A stretch of 8,796 bases of DNA from CAMPJM01 sp964440915 (GTDB taxonomy: Bacteria; Bacteroidota; Bacteroidia; Cytophagales; Cyclobacteriaceae). The stretch is from positions 1 through 8,796 of the forward strand of contig CAYTTV010000094.1 of NCBI GenBank assembly GCA_964440915.1. Direction: 5' to 3'. Under the pieces are notes generated by a model. That model had not been told where the DNA came from. It saw only the letters and a program-made list of their open reading frames with translations, and ran no database searches. The translations under genes were made by a program, and so were the position numbers. Shown in pieces: positions 5,491-8,796 of this stretch; position 1 is the stretch's first letter; each line of letters opens with the position of its first letter.

Positions 5491-7203
5491 TTGGAAAATA
5501 AAGAAATTATAAGATTGCTGAAAAAGACTGCCCAGCTTATGGAACTTCATGAGGAAAATCCTTTTAAAATCCGCAGTCTGAACAACGCCATCTTCAATCT
5601 TGAGAAAAGCCCCGTTGCCTTATCCACGCTATCTATCGATGAAATTGGAAAAATAGAAGGAGTAGGTAAAAGCATCGCTGCCTATATAGACGACATTAAC
5701 CGAGAAGGGAAATGCGGCATTTTAGAGGAGTATAGAGAGAAGACTCCTGCCGGCGTTATTGAAATGCTTGACATAAAAGGCATTGGCCCAAAGAAAATCA
5801 GGACCATTTGGAAAGCGTTAGAAATAGAAACCATTGAAGACCTACTCCAAGCTTGTGCAGACAATAAAATTGCCACTCTCAAAGGTTTTGGAAAGAAAAC
5901 CCAAGAAAACATTGTGGAAGCGCTACGGTACAAAGCAGCCAATGAAGGCAAACTGCATTATGCCTCCGCACTTCCTTTCTCCGAAATGCTGCTCAAGGAA
6001 ATTGACGCGGCCTTCCCCCAAGCCCTCTTGTCTCCTACTGGTGAACTAAGAAGGAAAATAGAAATCATAGATCAAGTAAAATTATTGGTGGGGGCTGAAA
6101 ACTTTCTGGAAATAAGTACTTTTTTAGACACCTTAGAGGCTATTGAAAAGAACGAAACTACCTCTGGCCCATTTACATGGAGAGGGAGTTTTAAGGAAAA
6201 CGGACTACCGATCATTATCAGGTTATGTAACAAGCAAGATTTCCATAAGCTGCTCATGAAACATACTGGAGCAATCGAACACCTGAACATGCCTTTGAAA
6301 AACGGCAGCAGTCTGATGAAAATCATCCATTCAAACCAAATTAATAGTGAAGATGAGGCCTATAGCTTGGCAGAACTGCCCTACATAGAGCCAGAGCTTC
6401 GTGAAGGGCTATTCGAGTTCGAGATGGTGAAGGAGGAAAAACTTCCTCAAAGACTCATCGAAATGGAAGACATTAAAGGCATCCTCCACAATCACTCTAC
6501 CTATAGTGATGGCAAGCATAGCTTAGAAGCAATGGCCGTAGCATGCCGAGATCTAGGCTACGAATACTTAGGCATGTCAGATCACAGCAAAACAGCCTTC
6601 TATGCCAATGGTTTAAGTGAAGAGAGGGTATCGGAACAGCAAGCAGAAATTGATCGCCTCAATGAAGTACTGGCTCCTTTTAAAATATTCAAAGGCATAG
6701 AATCGGATATTCTCACTACTGGAGAGTTGGATTATGCCCCAGAGGTGCTCCAAACTTTCGATTTTATCGTTGCCTCCATTCACGCTGGATTTACGAACGA
6801 TATTGTCAAAAATACGGAAAGACTCCTTACTGCCATCCGAAACCCCTTCACTACCATTTTAGGCCATCCTACAGGCCGCTTGCTTTTGCGTCGGGAGGGA
6901 TACCCTATCGACCATAAAGCTGTAATAGATGCTTGCGCCACTCACAATGTGATCATCGAAATCAATGCCAACCCGTGGCGATTGGATCTTGATTGGCGAT
7001 GGGTAAATTATGCATTATCCCAAAATGTGATGCTCAGCATCAATCCAGATGCACACGACAAAAAAGAATATGCCTATATGCACTATGGCGTAGCAGTAGG
7101 CAGGAAAGGGGGGCTAACGAAAGAAAGGACTTTAAACTGCCTCTCCAGAGAAGAAGTGGAAAATATTTTCAAGCTGAAAAAAAGTGCAGCAGTTGCCCCA
7201 TAA
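5491..7203 (+). CDS. polX: PolX-family protein: HhH plus degenerate polymerase plus PHP exonuclease
   Basis: Bacterial PolX proteins join a beta-like polymerase core to a PHP-domain 3'-5' exonuclease/phosphoesterase and act in base-excision or gap repair. The 570 aa fit. Helix-hairpin-helix DNA-binding motifs are at IEGVGKSIA (55-63), IKGIGPKKI (95-103) and LKGFGKKTQ (130-138). The PHP domain (about 328-570) keeps all nine metal ligands: H333, H335, D340, H365, E404, H431, H459, D520 and H522. The polymerase palm is recognisable but dead: the G-D-x-D site reads D194-Q-V-K197 after GELRRKIEI, and the third aspartate position, before R244, is I242. The likely activity is therefore nuclease only. 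The start is TTG at 5491: an in-frame TAG at 5482 excludes a longer protein, and the next ATG (residue 17) would cut into the conserved first helix. The glycosyltransferase gene follows after 7 bp. Confidence 0.92.
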   Translation: MENKEIIRLLKKTAQLMELHEENPFKIRSLNNAIFNLEKSPVALSTLSIDEIGKIEGVGKSIAAYIDDINREGKCGILEEYREKTPAGVIEMLDIKGIGPKKIRTIWKALEIETIEDLLQACADNKIATLKGFGKKTQENIVEALRYKAANEGKLHYASALPFSEMLLKEIDAAFPQALLSPTGELRRKIEIIDQVKLLVGAENFLEISTFLDTLEAIEKNETTSGPFTWRGSFKENGLPIIIRLCNKQDFHKLLMKHTGAIEHLNMPLKNGSSLMKIIHSNQINSEDEAYSLAELPYIEPELREGLFEFEMVKEEKLPQRLIEMEDIKGILHNHSTYSDGKHSLEAMAVACRDLGYEYLGMSDHSKTAFYANGLSEERVSEQQAEIDRLNEVLAPFKIFKGIESDILTTGELDYAPEVLQTFDFIVASIHAGFTNDIVKNTERLLTAIRNPFTTILGHPTGRLLLRREGYPIDHKAVIDACATHNVIIEINANPWRLDLDWRWVNYALSQNVMLSINPDAHDKKEYAYMHYGVAVGRKGGLTKERTLNCLSREEVENIFKLKKSAAVAP

Positions 7204-7210
7204 TGCTTTT

Positions 7211-8239
7211 ATGAAAAACGCAATGACCAAAAGAAAAATACTGGTAATACGCTTTTCCTCCATTGGTGATATTGTCCTGACTACTCCTGTTGTGAGAACT
7301 CTAAAAACCCAACTGGATAACGCAGAGATTCATTTCTGCACCAAAGCACAATATAAATCGCTGGTTGAGCATAATCCTTATATTGATAAAATCATCCTGC
7401 TGGAAGATAGCTTGCCAGCACTAATACGACAGTTGAGGCAAGAGCAATATGACTATGTGGTGGACCTACACAACAATTTCAGAACAAGGATAATCAAATC
7501 GAGGCTATGGGTAAAGTCGAGCAAAGTAGATAAGCTGAATTTTGAGAAATGGTTGTTGGTAAATCTCAAGATCAACAAGATGCCTAACGAGCATATCGTG
7601 GACCGCTACATGGATACCGTAAAACCATTGGGCGTTAAGATGGACAGTCTAGGCCTTGACTACTTTATTCCGCACAAAGATGAAGTGGAAATGGATTGGC
7701 TGCCAGAGACCCACCAAAAAGGCTATGTGGCCTATGCCATTGGCGCACAGCATGCCACCAAGAAGCTTCCTATCAACAGGATGATCGAACTATGCGACAG
7801 AATCAATAAACCTATTGTCTTACTTGGTGGGAAGGAGGATTTTGAAGCAGGAGAAAAGGTTGCCAACTTTTTTAAAAAACATCGCAATTCAGAAACCTAT
7901 GAACCGCTCCTAAAAGAATTGAACAAAAAAACGGTTGTTTTTAACGGCTGCGGTAAATATAATTTAAACCAATCTGCTTCGATCCTGAAAAATGCTCAGA
8001 TAGTTTTTTCTCACGACACCGGGTTGATGCATATCGCTGCTGCCCTAAAAAAAGAGGTGATTTCGATCTGGGGCAACACGACGCCATACTTTGGCATGTA
8101 TCCTTATAGGACAAAATTCACCATACTGGAAAACAATCACCTTTCTTGCCGTCCATGTTCGAAAATTGGCTACCCTAAATGTCCATTAGGTCATTTTAAA
8201 TGCATGAATGATATAGTCTTTGATTTTTATATCCCTTGA
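7211..8239 (+). CDS. Glycosyltransferase family 9 (heptosyltransferase-like)
   Basis: GT9 enzymes move ADP-heptose or similar sugars onto the LPS core at the cytoplasmic face of the inner membrane. The N-terminal Rossmann domain opens with KILVIRFSSIGDIVLTTPVVR (residues 9-29), the family hallmark. Further segments are VVDLHNNFRTR (83-93), AIGAQHATKKLP (176-187), the nucleotide-sugar site PIVLLGGKED (201-210), and FSHDTGLMHIAAAL (266-279) followed by SIWGNTTPYFGMYPY. Four cysteines (C313, C316, C324, C331) end the protein in a CxxC-x7-C-x6-C cluster seen in Bacteroidota GT9 proteins. The chain then stops after only 11 residues, without a final amphipathic helix that I would expect. Start: ATG 7211 (342 aa); ATG 7223 is equally good, and ATG 7184 would overlap polX and add residues unlike the family. 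The acceptor sugar cannot be told. Confidence 0.9.
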   Translation: MKNAMTKRKILVIRFSSIGDIVLTTPVVRTLKTQLDNAEIHFCTKAQYKSLVEHNPYIDKIILLEDSLPALIRQLRQEQYDYVVDLHNNFRTRIIKSRLWVKSSKVDKLNFEKWLLVNLKINKMPNEHIVDRYMDTVKPLGVKMDSLGLDYFIPHKDEVEMDWLPETHQKGYVAYAIGAQHATKKLPINRMIELCDRINKPIVLLGGKEDFEAGEKVANFFKKHRNSETYEPLLKELNKKTVVFNGCGKYNLNQSASILKNAQIVFSHDTGLMHIAAALKKEVISIWGNTTPYFGMYPYRTKFTILENNHLSCRPCSKIGYPKCPLGHFKCMNDIVFDFYIP

Positions 8240-8318
8240 ATTTCAGTTATTTCCTTATTTGTATCTCACATTTTATTAAGGTTTTAGTTAACATAGGACT
8301 AAACAGATTATTCCAGAT

Positions 8319-8792
8319 ATGAAAACTAAAAACTTGAATAAAAAAATCGTGGGGCTGAGTATGGTAGCAGGCATGCGTGCAATGGCTGCCTTGTCTCTGC
8401 TAAGTCAATATTTGATCCAACATCCTTCTAAAAAGCTGGCCAAAACACCTTTAAACTTCCTACAGACACAAAAGGCTGCCAATGTTTTCAAATTTCTCGC
8501 CACTGGAGAAATCTTGGGTGACAAACTTCCATTCATTCCTCCTAGAATAAAACCTACCCCGCTCCTTGCAAGAGCTCTCACAGGTCTTATAATTGGCGCA
8601 GCTTTGACTGGTACAAAAGCAAAAGCAGTAGGGAAAGGAGCTACATTAGGCTTTGCGGTAGCTATAGCTTCCAGTTATCTTTTCTATTTTATCCGGAAAA
8701 ACCCAGCAAAAAAAGGCGCTTTACAAAATGCCATATGGGGCACCTTGGAAGATGGATTGATCCTAAAGCAAGGCCAAAGGTTGTTAAGTTAA
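8319..8792 (+). CDS. DUF4126-type small membrane protein
   Basis: The 157-aa product has glycine/alanine-rich hydrophobic segments at about 10-30 (GLSMVAGMRAMAALSLLSQ), 83-97 (ARALTGLIIGAALTG) and 105-125 (GKGATLGFAVAIASSYLFYF), so it is an inner-membrane protein. Between them the segment GEILGDKLPFIPPRIKPTPLLARAL (63-87) is the most telling part: the E...DKLP..P.R..P..L..R pattern is what I associate with the DUF4126 family, whose function is unknown. The C-terminus (IWGTLEDGLILKQGQRLL) is likely cytosolic or periplasmic and short. The ATG at 8319 is the first good start and is preceded by a 79-bp AT-rich gap (8240-8318) in which I find no clear promoter or terminator. It may be read from its own promoter or with the two genes upstream. 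Confidence 0.75.
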   Translation: MKTKNLNKKIVGLSMVAGMRAMAALSLLSQYLIQHPSKKLAKTPLNFLQTQKAANVFKFLATGEILGDKLPFIPPRIKPTPLLARALTGLIIGAALTGTKAKAVGKGATLGFAVAIASSYLFYFIRKNPAKKGALQNAIWGTLEDGLILKQGQRLLS

Positions 8793-8796
8793 TATA

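Overview
The window looks like chromosomal DNA from a member of the Bacteroidota, most likely Cytophagales or a close relative (inference). The grounds are an exact match to the Bacteroidota -7 promoter element (TAnnTTTG) before pyrR, few Shine-Dalgarno sequences, AT-rich gene starts, secreted proteins of Bacteroidota-only type, a pyrR-pyrB pair, and intergenic repeats built from 'TTGCCnACTGCC' and 'GTCTGATGTCT' phrases. I see no phage, insertion sequence, tRNA, rRNA or CRISPR array.

Left part, minus strand: 1-397 is non-coding and filled with a degenerate higher-order tandem repeat. It lies 3' of the tightly linked pyrR (1333-1881) and pyrB (398-1330), for pyrimidine sensing/salvage and the committed step of de novo UMP synthesis. 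The pyrR leader has a good promoter and a hairpin that could hide the ribosome binding site. Upstream of it, 2010-2160 holds a strongly structured, apparently non-coding element, the most interesting object here.

Middle, minus strand: a thioredoxin-fold protein with a single-cysteine WCGDA motif (2621-3196) is followed 23 bp later by an NTF2/SnoaL-like protein (2214-2597). Further upstream are two exported proteins of unknown function, 141 aa (5005-5430) and 507 aa (3439-4962), probably one transcript.

Right part, plus strand, divergent from the above: a PolX-family protein (5491-7203, TTG start) keeps all nine PHP-domain metal ligands but has lost all three polymerase aspartates. A glycosyltransferase family 9 (heptosyltransferase-like) gene follows after 7 bp, then a DUF4126-type membrane protein (8319-8792).

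Most genes are ordinary housekeeping or lineage-specific genes. I do not see a defence or other multi-gene novel system. The items worth following up are the structured element at 2010-2160, the polymerase-dead PolX, and the pyrR leader.
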